In this document: one piece after another, positions 45,134-55,121 of the stretch
Layout of the letters: each line of letters begins with the position of its first letter
Position numbering within the stretch: the first letter of the stretch is position 1
Assembly: GCA_035627955.1 (NCBI GenBank)
Contig: DASPKU010000008.1
Coordinates: 1-64,000 of the forward strand
Length of the DNA: 64,000 bases
Direction: 5' to 3'
From: Phycisphaerales bacterium
GTDB taxonomy: Bacteria; Planctomycetota; Phycisphaerae; Phycisphaerales; UBA1924
Translations under genes and position numbers: made by a program
Notes under the pieces: model-generated
Seen by the model: only the letters and a program-made list of their open reading frames with translations
Databases searched by the model: none
Told to the model about the DNA's origin: nothing

Positions 45134-46603
45134 ATGAACCTCTACTGGACCCATCTCGCCTACGTCATTGCCGCGGGGCTCTTCGTGTTCAGCCTCCACT
45201 GGATGAACACGCCCAAGACTGCGAGGAAGAGCGTCATCGCCGGCGCGGTCGCCATGGCCATTGGCGTCCTCGCCACTTGGTTCAGCCCCTACGTCGAGCG
45301 CACCGGCGAGACCACGGCCTACATCCTCGTCCCCATCCTGCTCGCCATCGGCCCGGGCATCTGGCTCGCCAAGGTGCCGATCACCGCCGTCCCGCAGCGG
45401 ACCGCGCTCTCGCACGCCTTTGGCGGGCTTGCCGCGGGTCTGGTCGGCACGGCCAAGTTCTTCTACTGGTACAACCTCGACGCGGTCCGCGCCGCCGAGC
45501 TCTCCACCGCCATCGTCCCCACCGAGCCCGCCTACGAGCTCACGCACTTCCGCACCATCGCCATCGTCTTCGAGGTCGTGCTCGGCTTCCTCACCTTCAC
45601 CGGCTCCATCATCGCCGCGGGCAAGCTCCAGGAGCTCAAGTGGATCCCGCAGCGCCCCTGGGTCTACAAGGGCCAGAACCTCGTCAACGCCGCGGCCTTC
45701 TGCGGCTGCCTCGTCCTCGCCACCATCCTCGCCGTCAACCCTCACAGCGACCACGCCCCGTGGATGTTCGGCGCGATCATCGTCCTCGCCCTCAACTTCG
45801 GCTGGATGCTCGTCATGCCCATCGGCGGGGCCGACATGCCGACGGTGATCGCCATCCTCAACAGCTACGCGGGATTGGCCGCCGTGGCGATGGGCTTCGT
45901 GCTCGACAACCCGTTGCTGATCGTCGCCGGCGCCCTCGACGGGGCCTCGGGCCTCATCCTCTCGATCATCATGTGCAAGGCCATGAACCGCTCGTTCACC
46001 AACGTGCTGTTCGGCGCCTTCGGCCAGGTCGCCGCCAAGGCCGCGGGCGACGGCAAGGAGAAGACCCACCGCTCCGCCGGCGCCGAGGAGGCCGCGGGCA
46101 TCCTCGAGGCCGCCCAGCGCGTGGTCATCGTCCCAGGCTACGGCCTCGCCGTGAGCCAGGCGCAGCACAAGGTCCGTGAGCTCTACGACGCCCTCACGAA
46201 GAAGGGCATCGACGTCCGCTTCGCCATCCACCCCGTCGCGGGCCGCATGCCCGGCCACATGAACGTGCTGCTCGCCGAGGCCGACATCCCCTACGACAAG
46301 CTCGTGGAGATGGACGACATCAACCCCGAGATGCCGCAGGTGGACGTCGCGCTTGTCATCGGCGCCAATGACGTCACCAACCCCGCCGCCCGGCACGACA
46401 AAGCCAGCCCCATCTACGGCATGCCCATCATCGACACCGACAAGGCCCACAGCGTGATGGTCATCAAGCGCAGCATGAACCCCGGCTTCGCGGGCATCGA
46501 CAACGAGCTCTACTACCTCGACAAGACGCTCATGCTCTTCGGCGACGCCAAGGGCTTCGTCGGCGAGATCGTCAAGGCCCTCAGCGGCGGCGGGGGCCAC
46601 TGA
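45134..46603 (+). CDS. pntB: NAD(P) transhydrogenase subunit beta
   Basis: 489 residues. The first 300 hold about nine membrane helices; MPIGGADMPTVIAILNSYAGLAAVAMGFVLDNPLLIVAGALDGASGLILSIIMCKAMNRS is the conserved channel stretch. The C-terminal domain III binds NADP: VIVPGYGLAVSQAQHKVRELYDAL, GRMPGHMNVLLAEA, VALVIGANDVTNPAA, GMPIIDTDKAHSVMVIKRSM and YYLDKTLMLFGDAK. Known: forms the complete pump with the alpha parts. With icd and nadK it covers NADPH balance in this window. Confidence 0.95.
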   Translation: MNLYWTHLAYVIAAGLFVFSLHWMNTPKTARKSVIAGAVAMAIGVLATWFSPYVERTGETTAYILVPILLAIGPGIWLAKVPITAVPQRTALSHAFGGLAAGLVGTAKFFYWYNLDAVRAAELSTAIVPTEPAYELTHFRTIAIVFEVVLGFLTFTGSIIAAGKLQELKWIPQRPWVYKGQNLVNAAAFCGCLVLATILAVNPHSDHAPWMFGAIIVLALNFGWMLVMPIGGADMPTVIAILNSYAGLAAVAMGFVLDNPLLIVAGALDGASGLILSIIMCKAMNRSFTNVLFGAFGQVAAKAAGDGKEKTHRSAGAEEAAGILEAAQRVVIVPGYGLAVSQAQHKVRELYDALTKKGIDVRFAIHPVAGRMPGHMNVLLAEADIPYDKLVEMDDINPEMPQVDVALVIGANDVTNPAARHDKASPIYGMPIIDTDKAHSVMVIKRSMNPGFAGIDNELYYLDKTLMLFGDAKGFVGEIVKALSGGGGH

Positions 46604-46604
46604 A

Positions 46605-46775
46605 GTGGGGTGGATCCTCGCACAGGCGCAGAGCCATGGCGCCGGTGTTGGCTCCGGCATGTCGCTCATCGAGAGAGCTAAGGCCGGCGGCTGGTACCCG
46701 CTCCTGGTGGTCGGTGGAGCAATCGCCCTCATCGGCGTCTTTGTGCTTCTCGTCAAGATGAAGCGCGACAGCTGA
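46605..46775 (+). CDS. 56-residue single-span membrane protein coupled to pntB
   Basis: An ORF starting with GTG one nucleotide after the pntB stop (TGAAGTG), encoding MGWILAQAQSHGAGVG, then a helix YPLLVVGGAIALIGVFVLLVKM and a short basic end KRDS. An in-frame ATG also lies at 46659. No family is recognised. Its position and hydrophobicity fit a small subunit or membrane protein made with the transhydrogenase, but this is inferred from context. The clear stop and gap before the next gene support translation only weakly. Confidence 0.5.
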   Translation: MGWILAQAQSHGAGVGSGMSLIERAKAGGWYPLLVVGGAIALIGVFVLLVKMKRDS

Positions 46776-46816
46776 CGGCCGAGATTTGGCGTGGTCGATT
46801 TCAGTATCATCCGCGC

Positions 46817-48370
46817 ATGCCCCTGATCTGCCTCTTGCTCGCATTGCTTGCCGTGCTGTCGGGCTGCTGGTCCCACCAGCCCGCCCGCCCCCGCGCCGCC
46901 ATCGTCGAATCACGCCAGCTTGACGAGGCCGCGTGGCCTGCGCGCGACACCCAGCAGCTCCGCACAATCCTCGAGCAGACGCCCGACTCGATCCACATCT
47001 GGCGCCGGCGCGACGGCGTCGAAGAATCCGCCCTCAACGACGCCGAGCGCCAACTGATCGCACCCACGAACACGGTCGCCTACAAGGGCATCCACGCCCG
47101 CAACCTGCTCCGCATCTTCAAGCGCCCCGACAGCGCCGGCGGCCTCGTCGGCTGGGCCGAATGGGGCTACCTCTTCATGGGCTTCCAGCCCAACGGCTTC
47201 ATCGTCAGCTCGCGCACCCTCGAGAACGCGGCCAAGTCCGAAGCACTGCGCGCCAATCTCGCCCCGCCCCTGAGGGTCAAACTTCCCGCGCCCAAGCCGG
47301 AAGCCAACCCCCGCATCGAACCCCTCGACCTCACCCACCTCCACCTCGACGAGGGCCTGCCCGTCTACATCCCCGAGCCCTCTGCTAATCCCGTCCGCGG
47401 CGTCATCCTCCACCTGCAATCCCTCGGCGCCAACGAGTACGAGCCCAAGGTTCTCGACGAGTTCCGCGAGCGCGGCTGGGCCGTCATCGACCTCAAGCCC
47501 CAGTCCTACATCCGCAGCCCCATCCCCGAGGCGTGGCACGAGGAGATCCGCACCCTCGAGGCCCGGCACCGCGACCTCCAGGCCGAGGTCTACGCCCTCG
47601 ACACCCGCGACAACGCCAAGATGGCCGCGGCCTCGCGCAACGCCAAGAACCACCCCAAGTACGCCGAGATGGAACGGGTCTTCAAGCGCTGGAGCAAGCT
47701 CCGCAAGGGCGGCTACCAGGTGTGCACCGATGCCGACGTCTCGAAGGTCGCCAAGGAGATCGCCTGGGAGGTCGACCAGGGCATGGCGGGCTGCGCCTAC
47801 GCCGTGGAGTCGATCCTCGACTACATCGACACGCAGCGCCCCGACCTCCAGAACAAGCCCGTTGTGCTCATGGGCTTCAGCGCGGGCGCCTTGGCCACGC
47901 CCACCAGCGCCGCATGGATCGAAGCACGCCACCCCGGCCGCATCAGCGCCGTCGTCCTCATCGCCGGCGGCTGCGACCTGCTCAAGATCACCCGCGAGAG
48001 TTCATTCCATGACGGAGGCGTCCGCATCATCTGCGGCGAGGAACCCGTCGACAAGGCCGTCGCCGCGCAGGTCAACGACCTCTACCTCGCGTCGTCGAGG
48101 CTCGACCCCTACCACACGGCCCCCATGATCGCGCACCTGCCCATCCTGCAGGTGCACGCGAGCAAGGACACGTGGGTCCCCAAGGCCACCGGCGAGATGC
48201 TGTACGAGCGTCTCGGCGGCCCCGAGCGGCTCAACCTCAGCGGCGACCACGACGTGCTCTTCTACCTGCTCCCGGGCAAAAAAGAGTGGATGGCCGACTG
48301 GGTCGAGCGGGCGGTGCAACCCGCTCGACCGCAGGCCACGGGAGCCGCGTCCGAGCACGCGGCCCCCTGA
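46817..48370 (+). CDS. Lipoprotein with alpha/beta hydrolase domain
   Basis: 517 residues. Lipoprotein signal MPLICLLLALLAVLSGC (Cys17). After about 170 residues of N-terminal domain, a hydrolase fold: VRGVILHLQSLGANEYEPKVL, a nucleophile elbow VLMGFSAGALATPTSAA, an acid in VHASKDTWVPKATGE and a His in LSGDHDVLFYL. A basic helical linker (LEARHRDLQAEVYAL) lies within. Likely a periplasmic or surface esterase; no substrate. Upstream is the small membrane ORF. Confidence 0.82.
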   Translation: MPLICLLLALLAVLSGCWSHQPARPRAAIVESRQLDEAAWPARDTQQLRTILEQTPDSIHIWRRRDGVEESALNDAERQLIAPTNTVAYKGIHARNLLRIFKRPDSAGGLVGWAEWGYLFMGFQPNGFIVSSRTLENAAKSEALRANLAPPLRVKLPAPKPEANPRIEPLDLTHLHLDEGLPVYIPEPSANPVRGVILHLQSLGANEYEPKVLDEFRERGWAVIDLKPQSYIRSPIPEAWHEEIRTLEARHRDLQAEVYALDTRDNAKMAAASRNAKNHPKYAEMERVFKRWSKLRKGGYQVCTDADVSKVAKEIAWEVDQGMAGCAYAVESILDYIDTQRPDLQNKPVVLMGFSAGALATPTSAAWIEARHPGRISAVVLIAGGCDLLKITRESSFHDGGVRIICGEEPVDKAVAAQVNDLYLASSRLDPYHTAPMIAHLPILQVHASKDTWVPKATGEMLYERLGGPERLNLSGDHDVLFYLLPGKKEWMADWVERAVQPARPQATGAASEHAAP

Positions 48371-48418
48371 TCTCATTCCCCCAGAGCCATTCTCGAGCAG
48401 AGCTGTTCAACGAGCAAC

Positions 48419-48598
48419 TCAGTTGCGGTCGGTCTCCACCTTCCGCTCCACCTTCTCGGTGGTGGTCTTGACGCCGTCGGGCGTGTCGGTCGTGCGCGTC
48501 TTCACCGTGGTGCTCTTGCTTTCGGTGCGGTCGCAACCGATGAGTACCGCGGGCGCGGCGATGAGGGCAAGCAGGGTCAGCGTGAGCAGCGTGCGCAT
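48419..48598 (-). CDS. Small lipoprotein, paralogue of the next gene
   Basis: 59 residues from the ATG at 48598 (GGAAGG ahead). Lipoprotein signal MRTLLTLTLLALIAAPAVLIGC (Cys22) and a mature tail rich in Thr, Lys and Glu (STTVKTRTTDTPDGVKTTTEKVERK). The gene at 48640-48816 encodes a protein with the same plan and similar tail (KTTTKSSVQTPEGKKTITETRTKDTTI). They are probably a tandem duplication. Function unknown. Confidence 0.7.
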   Translation of the reverse strand: MRTLLTLTLLALIAAPAVLIGCDRTESKSTTVKTRTTDTPDGVKTTTEKVERKVETDRN

Positions 48599-48639
48599 GG
48601 CAGAGTCCTTCCAGCAGCAGTGGGGTGTACGTAGGCGAT

Positions 48640-48816
48640 TCACTTGGGGACGATGGTCGTGTCCTTCGTCCGCGTTTCGGTGATGGTCTTCTTGCCCTCG
48701 GGGGTCTGAACGCTCGACTTGGTCGTCGTCTTCGTGTGCCCGACCTCGTCGTCATGGCGGCAGGCGCCCAGCGGCAGCAAGGCCGCGGCAACCATCAGAA
48801 CAACAACAGCTTTCAT
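48640..48816 (-). CDS. Small lipoprotein, paralogue of the previous gene
   Basis: 58 residues from the ATG at 48816. Signal MKAVVVLMVAAALLPLGAC (Cys19), then RHDDEVGHTKTTTKSSVQTPEGKKTITETRT. It is 41 nt upstream of its paralogue and transcribed with it. Both could be small stress-type surface lipoproteins, but no evidence decides this. Confidence 0.7.
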   Translation of the reverse strand: MKAVVVLMVAAALLPLGACRHDDEVGHTKTTTKSSVQTPEGKKTITETRTKDTTIVPK

Positions 48817-48950
48817 CGCGGGTGCTCCAGGTGCCGGCCTCGCCAATCCACGCGGCTCAGCCGGACGCCTGATGAATGCACCCGGGTGCTCCGACCCGGG
48901 TGAGCGTCAGATGAATCCAGCTGGATGCGGCCGCCCCTATGAGCGCCCGC

Positions 48951-49736
48951 TCACACCAGCCCCGCCGCCATCGCCCCGCCGAACAGCACCAGCGCTACCC
49001 CAACCACCACCTGCAACGCCCGCAGAGTGACCTTCCGCACCAGCAGCGATCCGACGTACGCGCCCACAAACGCGCCCACACTTGCGAGCGCCACCAGCCG
49101 CCAGTTGTCCATCACCGCCGCCCGCTCTGGTCCGGAGAACGCCACCGCGTACACGCCGATCCGCGTGACATCCACCATCACCGCGATCACCGCCCGCGTG
49201 GCCACCAACGACGCCGGCGAGAGCCCGCTGTTCACCAGGAACGCCGAGCGCAGCGCCCCCTGATGCCCTGACAACCCGCCGAAGAACCCGCTCACCACCC
49301 CACCCACCGGCATCCACCGCGCCGGCAGCGCCAGCCGCGACCCGATCGGCAGCAGTTCCAGCACACCAAACCCCGCCACCAGCGTCCCGATCACCAGCCC
49401 CACCCACGTCACCGTCGCCGTGCGTCCGCCGATGGCCTCGTACACCGCCACCGCCGGCACCGCCTGCACCCGCTCCAGCAGCACCGCCCCAAGCAGCGCT
49501 CCAATCACCGATGGCCCGCCGAACCGCAGCACCATCCGCCAATCCGCATCCCGCGCCAGCAGCCCCAGCTTGAACACGTTGTTCAGCAGGTGCACCACCG
49601 CCGTCATCGCGATCGCCCACGGCGTCGGAAAGAACACTGCGAACGCCGGCAGCAGCAGCGTCCCAAGCCCAAAGCCCGAGAACAGCGTCAGCAGCGAGGC
49701 CCCCAGCGCCACCACCGGCACCAGCACGTACTCCAT
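48951..49736 (-). CDS. Sulfite exporter TauE/SafE-family permease
   Basis: 261 residues from the ATG at 49736 with about eight membrane helices. The two internally repeated halves have GASLLTLFSGFGLGTLLLPAF and VGGVVSGFFGGLSGHQGALRSAFLV, the TauE/SafE signatures (G-G-x-G-x-G near the start of each). Known: export or uptake of sulfur-containing anions such as sulfite, sulfoacetate or related organic acids. The substrate cannot be told. It is divergent from the VIT/VWA protein gene. Confidence 0.9.
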   Translation of the reverse strand: MEYVLVPVVALGASLLTLFSGFGLGTLLLPAFAVFFPTPWAIAMTAVVHLLNNVFKLGLLARDADWRMVLRFGGPSVIGALLGAVLLERVQAVPAVAVYEAIGGRTATVTWVGLVIGTLVAGFGVLELLPIGSRLALPARWMPVGGVVSGFFGGLSGHQGALRSAFLVNSGLSPASLVATRAVIAVMVDVTRIGVYAVAFSGPERAAVMDNWRLVALASVGAFVGAYVGSLLVRKVTLRALQVVVGVALVLFGGAMAAGLV

Positions 49737-49886
49737 GCCCAAGTCTAACGCCCGCCCTCGCCGCCCCGGCACGCCCACCCGGTTACACCACCGTTACGCA
49801 CGGAACCCGCCGCCGCGCGTACAAGAGAGTGTCCCGGCGAGCGCCCGCATTCCAGCGCCGCCCTCACGCCACTCAGGAGCCCACCC

Positions 49887-52184
49887 ATGAAGGCATGCAT
49901 CGCGGCGCTCATCATCGCGGCCACCGGCCTGGGCCTCACCGCCCCCGCCACCCGCGCACAGGTCACCAGCACCACGACCACAACGACCACCACCACGGTG
50001 ACCGGCCCCGTGCTCGTCCTGCCGCAGGTGGACCTCTCGCACCGCCGCCGCCCCAACCACCTCCCGCCGCGCCCGGTCGAAGTCTCCGCCGTCAACGTCG
50101 CCATCGCCATCGACGAGCAGGTCGCCGCCAGCACGCTCGAGCTCACCCTCACCAACCGCGGCGGCCGCCAGGAAGAAGCCGTGATCCTCCTCCCCGTTCC
50201 CGAGGGCGTCACCGTCCGCTCGCTCAACTACGACGGCGTCGGCCCCGAGCCCACCGCCCGCGTGCTGCCCAGGGACGAGGCCCGCTCCATCTACGACGCC
50301 ATCGTCCGCTCGATGAAGGACCCCGCGCTCGTCGAGTTCGCCGGGTACAACCTCATCCGCACCTCCGCCTTCCCCATCGCCCCCGGCAAGAGCCAGAAGC
50401 TCAGCCTCACCTACGAGCAGGTCCTGCCCCTCGACGGCGACCGCGTCGACTACGCCCTCCCCCGAAGCGAGGCCCTCGCCGGCGGCGGCGCTTGGACCAT
50501 CACCGCCGACATCAGGAGCAAGCGCGCCATCACCGGCATTTACTCGCCCAGCCACGAGACCACGATCAAGCGCCACATCGACAACCACGCCACCGTCACC
50601 ATCACGCAGAAGGCCGCCGACGCCCCGGGCGCGGTCCGTCTCTCCTACCTCCTCCAGAAGGGCGACGGCCTCTCCGTCTCCACGCTCGCCTACCCCGACG
50701 CCACCATCGCCGACGGCAAGGGCGGCTTCTTCATGCTCCTGGGCGGCCTGCCCCCGCACTCGCGCTTCGATTCTCCCAAGGTCAAGCGAGAGGTCGTGCT
50801 CGTCCTCGACCGCTCCGGCTCCATGAAGGGCGACAAGTTCAAGCAGGCCATCGCCGCCGCCAACCAGATCGTCGACGGCCTCGAAGACGGCGAATCCTTC
50901 AACATCATCGACTACAGCGATTCCGTCGCCAGCTTCGCCGAGAAGCCCGTCGCCAAGGACAAGAAGACCACCGCCGACGCCAAGGCCTACCTCGCCTCGC
51001 TCCAGGCCAACGGCGGCACCAACATCAACGACGCACTGCTCGAAGCCCTCCGCCCCGAGCCCGCCGCGGGCGCGCTCCCCATGGTCATCTTCCTTACCGA
51101 CGGCCTGCCCACCGTCGGCGAGCGCAGCGAGGTCAAGATCCGCGATGCCGTGAGCAAGGCCAACAAGGCCGAGCGTCGCATCTTCAGCTTCGGTGTCGGC
51201 TTCGACGTCAACACGCCCCTCCTCGCGGCCGTGTCCAAGGCCTCCCGCGGCGCGCCCACCTACGTCCTGCCCGATGAGGACGTCGAGGTCAAGGTCTCGC
51301 AGGTTTTCCGCCGCCTCGCCGGCCCGATCCTCGCCTCTCCAAAGCTCACGGTCCGCTCCCGCGACGGCGAGCCCACTACCCGCGCGATCCGCGAGCTCTT
51401 CCCAGCCGAGCTCCCCGACCTCTTCGAGGGAGACCAGATCGTGCTCGCCGGCCAGTACCTCACCGACAAGCCCGTGACCCTCCGCCTCGAGGGCAACTAC
51501 CTCGGCAAGCCCCAGCACTTCGACTTCGAGCTCGACACCACCAAGGCGACCACGAAGAACTCCTACGTCCCGCGCATTTGGGCCAACCGCAAGGTCGGCG
51601 CCCTCATCGAGGCCGCGCGCCTCGCCTCCGCCGAGGGCAACACCAACCCCGGCGCGATGAAGGAGATCGTGGACGAGATCGTCGCCCTCTCCACCAAGTA
51701 CGGCATCCTCACCGAGTACACCTCGTTCCTCGCGACCGAGCCCAACGTGCCGATGTCGCCCTCCGCCATGCCAGCCCTCAGCACCCGCGCTGCCGATGCC
51801 ATGCGCGACCGCATGCCCGCCCGCAGCGGCGCCGCGAGCGTCAACCAGGAGCTCAACGTCACCAAGCAGGCCGCCGAACCCGCGCCAGCCGGCAACTACC
51901 GCTACTACGCCGCCGACGCCGCCGGCAACGTGCAGCTTCAGGAAGTCGCGACCGTCCAGAACGTCGCCGACCGCACCTTCTTCCAGCGCGACAATCGATG
52001 GGTCGACTCGCAGGTCCTCCAGAGCGAGTCCCAGAAGCCCGACCGCACCATCGAGTTCGGCAGCGACGAGTACCTCGCCCTCATGAACGACCTCGCCCGC
52101 GACAACCGCCAGAGCGTGCTCGCCCTCGGCGGCGAGGTCCTCCTGCAGGTCGGCAAGGAGCGCGTCCTGGTGAAGGCCCCCTAA
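49887..52184 (+). CDS. Exported VIT/VWA-domain protein
   Basis: 765 residues, AGGAG ahead of the ATG. Signal peptide ends PATRAQ, then a run of threonines. The VIT domain is residues about 65-190 (VNVAIAIDEQVAASTLELTLTNRGGRQEEAVILLPVPEGVTVRSL, IYDAIVRSMKDPALVEFAGYNLIRTSAFPI). The VWA domain is about 300-480 with MIDAS motif VLVLDRSGSMKGDKF, GGTNINDALLEAL and LTDGLPTVGERS. A C-terminal Pro/Ala- and Asn-rich region follows. Known: VIT-VWA pairs occur in extracellular matrix-type proteins; in planctomycetes their role is open. The response regulator pair follows by 91 nt. Confidence 0.92.
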   Translation: MKACIAALIIAATGLGLTAPATRAQVTSTTTTTTTTTVTGPVLVLPQVDLSHRRRPNHLPPRPVEVSAVNVAIAIDEQVAASTLELTLTNRGGRQEEAVILLPVPEGVTVRSLNYDGVGPEPTARVLPRDEARSIYDAIVRSMKDPALVEFAGYNLIRTSAFPIAPGKSQKLSLTYEQVLPLDGDRVDYALPRSEALAGGGAWTITADIRSKRAITGIYSPSHETTIKRHIDNHATVTITQKAADAPGAVRLSYLLQKGDGLSVSTLAYPDATIADGKGGFFMLLGGLPPHSRFDSPKVKREVVLVLDRSGSMKGDKFKQAIAAANQIVDGLEDGESFNIIDYSDSVASFAEKPVAKDKKTTADAKAYLASLQANGGTNINDALLEALRPEPAAGALPMVIFLTDGLPTVGERSEVKIRDAVSKANKAERRIFSFGVGFDVNTPLLAAVSKASRGAPTYVLPDEDVEVKVSQVFRRLAGPILASPKLTVRSRDGEPTTRAIRELFPAELPDLFEGDQIVLAGQYLTDKPVTLRLEGNYLGKPQHFDFELDTTKATTKNSYVPRIWANRKVGALIEAARLASAEGNTNPGAMKEIVDEIVALSTKYGILTEYTSFLATEPNVPMSPSAMPALSTRAADAMRDRMPARSGAASVNQELNVTKQAAEPAPAGNYRYYAADAAGNVQLQEVATVQNVADRTFFQRDNRWVDSQVLQSESQKPDRTIEFGSDEYLALMNDLARDNRQSVLALGGEVLLQVGKERVLVKAP

Positions 52185-52225
52185 CAAACCGCACCATGAC
52201 CCCGGACCGATAGACTCACCCGCAC

Positions 52226-52254
52226 CACGGCCCCCGACCGGGCCGTGCTGCTTT
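52226..52254 (+). terminator. Weak hairpin between the VWA and response-regulator genes
   Basis: CACGGCCC (52226-52233) pairs with GGGCCGTG (52240-52247), followed by CTGCTTTG. Could be a terminator or attenuator. Confidence 0.4.
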
Positions 52255-52275
52255 GCCGAACTCCGGAGTGGAATC

Positions 52276-53013
<738 letters not shown>

Positions 53014-53015
53014 GC

Positions 53016-55118
53016 GTGCGTTCCCACCGCTGGTCATCGCTGGTGTTCCTCGCGGGCGTGCTCGCCGTGTTTGGCGCGCTGGGGTGGATGACCTTCCACG
53101 CCCTGCGCTTGGAGAAGGCCGAGCAGCTCGCCCGCGCCGAGGCCAAGCACCAGGAGAACATCCGCCTCGCCCTCTGGCGGATGGATTCGATGATCGCGCC
53201 GATCCTCGCCCGCGAGGCCGCGCGTCCCTACTTCGAATACCGCTCCTTCTACCCAGCCGACACCGCCTACACGCGCTTCCTCAGCAAGGTCGCGCCCGGC
53301 GAGGTGCTCGTCCCCTCGCCGCTGCTCCAGCCCAGCGATCCCTACGTCAAGCTGCACTTCGAGCGCAGCCCCGACGGCGACCTCACCAGCCCGCAGGTCC
53401 CCACCGGCCGCCTGCGCCCACTGGCCGAATCCGTGTACGTGAGCGGCTACTCCCTCGCCGCCGCGGAGCAGACCCTCGTTCAGCTCACCACACTGCTCAC
53501 GCAGCCGCAGGACAAGGCCGCGCGCGATGCACAAGCCATGCCGGCCCTCGCCGACAAACTCGAGCAGCCCGCCCCACAGCAGAGCCTCGGGCCACCCCAG
53601 GGCGCCTACATGGCCCAGCAGCAGGCGCAAATCGCGACTAACGCGCTCGAGTATCAGACCCGCTCCCGCAACATCGAGCAGGTCAATCGCCCCCCATCCC
53701 AGGTCGTGCAGTCCCCAACCGCGGGCCCGCCCAGGCCCCCCCAGCCCGCCACTCCACCGGCAGAGGCATCGCAACCCGCCTCCGTCCAACCCGCCGAGCC
53801 CGAGGCCCGCAACGAGCGGACCGCAGACGAAGCACGCCCCGCCCGCCGGAGCGCTCCCCCGGCCCCCATCACGGAGAAGGACTCCACCAAGACCAGCGAC
53901 TCCGCGCTCTCCGGCGCCGCTCCAATGCACGACCCCCGCAGCGCAGCCTCCGACGCCTCACGCCGCGAGTACCCCTACGCCTCGCTCTCCAAGTCTCAGC
54001 CCGACCCCGTCCTCCTCGGCCCCGGCGAGGCCGGCGTCGTCCAGCGCGAGTTCATCCCCGCCTGGGTTGGCCTTGCCGAGCCCCGCGAGCTCGTCTACAC
54101 CCGCATCGTCGAAGCGCCGACCGCCACGTTCACCCAGGGCTTCTGGGTGGACTGGCCCGCACTCAGCGCCGCCCTCCTCAGCAGCGTGCAGGACCTCCTC
54201 CCCGGCGCCACGCTCCGCCCCCTCGCCAGCGTCCCCGGCCCCGACGACCTCGCCCTGCTCGGCCGCTCCCTCGCCTCCGTCCCCGCGGAACTCCTCGCCC
54301 CCGCGCCCGTTGTCACCGCCGTCGCCGGCGTCACCCCCGTCCGCAGCACGCTCCTCGTCACCTGGATCGCCGCGCTCGGCGCCGTCATCGCTATCGCCCT
54401 CGTGCTCCGCGCCTCGCTCGAGCTCGCCGAGCGTCGCGGCCGGTTCGTCTCCGCCGTTACCCACGAGCTCCGCACGCCCCTCACCACCTTCTGCCTCTAC
54501 TCGCAGATGCTCGCCGACGGCATGGTCCCCACCGAAGAAGCCCGCCGCAGCTACGTTCGCACCCTCAACTCCGAGTCCCAGCGCCTCGCCCGCATCGTCG
54601 AGAGCGTCCTCGACTACGCCCGCCTCGGCCGCTCCAAACACGGTGTTGCCAAGTCCGCCGTCGCCGCCGCCGAACTCATCGACCGCCTCGTCCCGCCGCT
54701 CACCACCCGCTGCGAGCAGGCCGGTATGACGCTCACACTCCAGAAGCCAGAAACTCTCACCGGCTCCGTCCTCTGCGAACCCGCGCAGGTCGAGCGCATC
54801 GTCTACAACCTCGTTGACAACGCCTGCAAGTACGCCGCAGACGCCGACGACAAGCGCGTCCACCTCGCCATCACTTCAACCCGCGGCGACCTCCACATCA
54901 CCGTCCGCGACCACGGCCCCGGCATCGACCCCGCCGAGTACCGCCGCATCTTCCGCCCCTTCTTCCGCGGCCAGAAGCACGCCGACGGTTCCACGCCCGG
55001 CCTTGGCCTGGGCCTCGCCCTCTCCCACGCCCTCGCACGTGAATGCCGCGGCGATCTCAAACTCCTGAGCGCCGGCCCCGGCGCCGAGTTCCGCCTCCGC
55101 CTCCCGCTCGCCACGTGA
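53016..55118 (+). CDS. Sensor histidine kinase with long low-complexity sensor region
   Basis: 700 residues from a GTG at 53016 (GGAGG ahead). First membrane helix residues about 8-26, second about 442-465. The region between is about 415 residues, with a helical N-terminal part, a YFEYRSFYPADTAYTRFLSK segment and a long Pro/Ala/Gln-rich stretch. The HisKA box is VSAVTHELRTPLTTFCLYSQML (phospho-acceptor His483) and HATPase_c has VYNLVDNACKYAAD, DHGPGIDP and GLGLGLALSHALA. Known: phosphorylates the partner regulator upstream. The periplasmic region may bind a cell-envelope ligand. Confidence 0.94.
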   Translation: MRSHRWSSLVFLAGVLAVFGALGWMTFHALRLEKAEQLARAEAKHQENIRLALWRMDSMIAPILAREAARPYFEYRSFYPADTAYTRFLSKVAPGEVLVPSPLLQPSDPYVKLHFERSPDGDLTSPQVPTGRLRPLAESVYVSGYSLAAAEQTLVQLTTLLTQPQDKAARDAQAMPALADKLEQPAPQQSLGPPQGAYMAQQQAQIATNALEYQTRSRNIEQVNRPPSQVVQSPTAGPPRPPQPATPPAEASQPASVQPAEPEARNERTADEARPARRSAPPAPITEKDSTKTSDSALSGAAPMHDPRSAASDASRREYPYASLSKSQPDPVLLGPGEAGVVQREFIPAWVGLAEPRELVYTRIVEAPTATFTQGFWVDWPALSAALLSSVQDLLPGATLRPLASVPGPDDLALLGRSLASVPAELLAPAPVVTAVAGVTPVRSTLLVTWIAALGAVIAIALVLRASLELAERRGRFVSAVTHELRTPLTTFCLYSQMLADGMVPTEEARRSYVRTLNSESQRLARIVESVLDYARLGRSKHGVAKSAVAAAELIDRLVPPLTTRCEQAGMTLTLQKPETLTGSVLCEPAQVERIVYNLVDNACKYAADADDKRVHLAITSTRGDLHITVRDHGPGIDPAEYRRIFRPFFRGQKHADGSTPGLGLGLALSHALARECRGDLKLLSAGPGAEFRLRLPLAT

Positions 55119-55121
55119 CGC

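Noticed and set aside
44369-46876. An 835-codon minus-strand frame opposite the pnt genes
   Set aside because: The three transhydrogenase proteins account for the sequence; the mirror is an artefact of GC codons.
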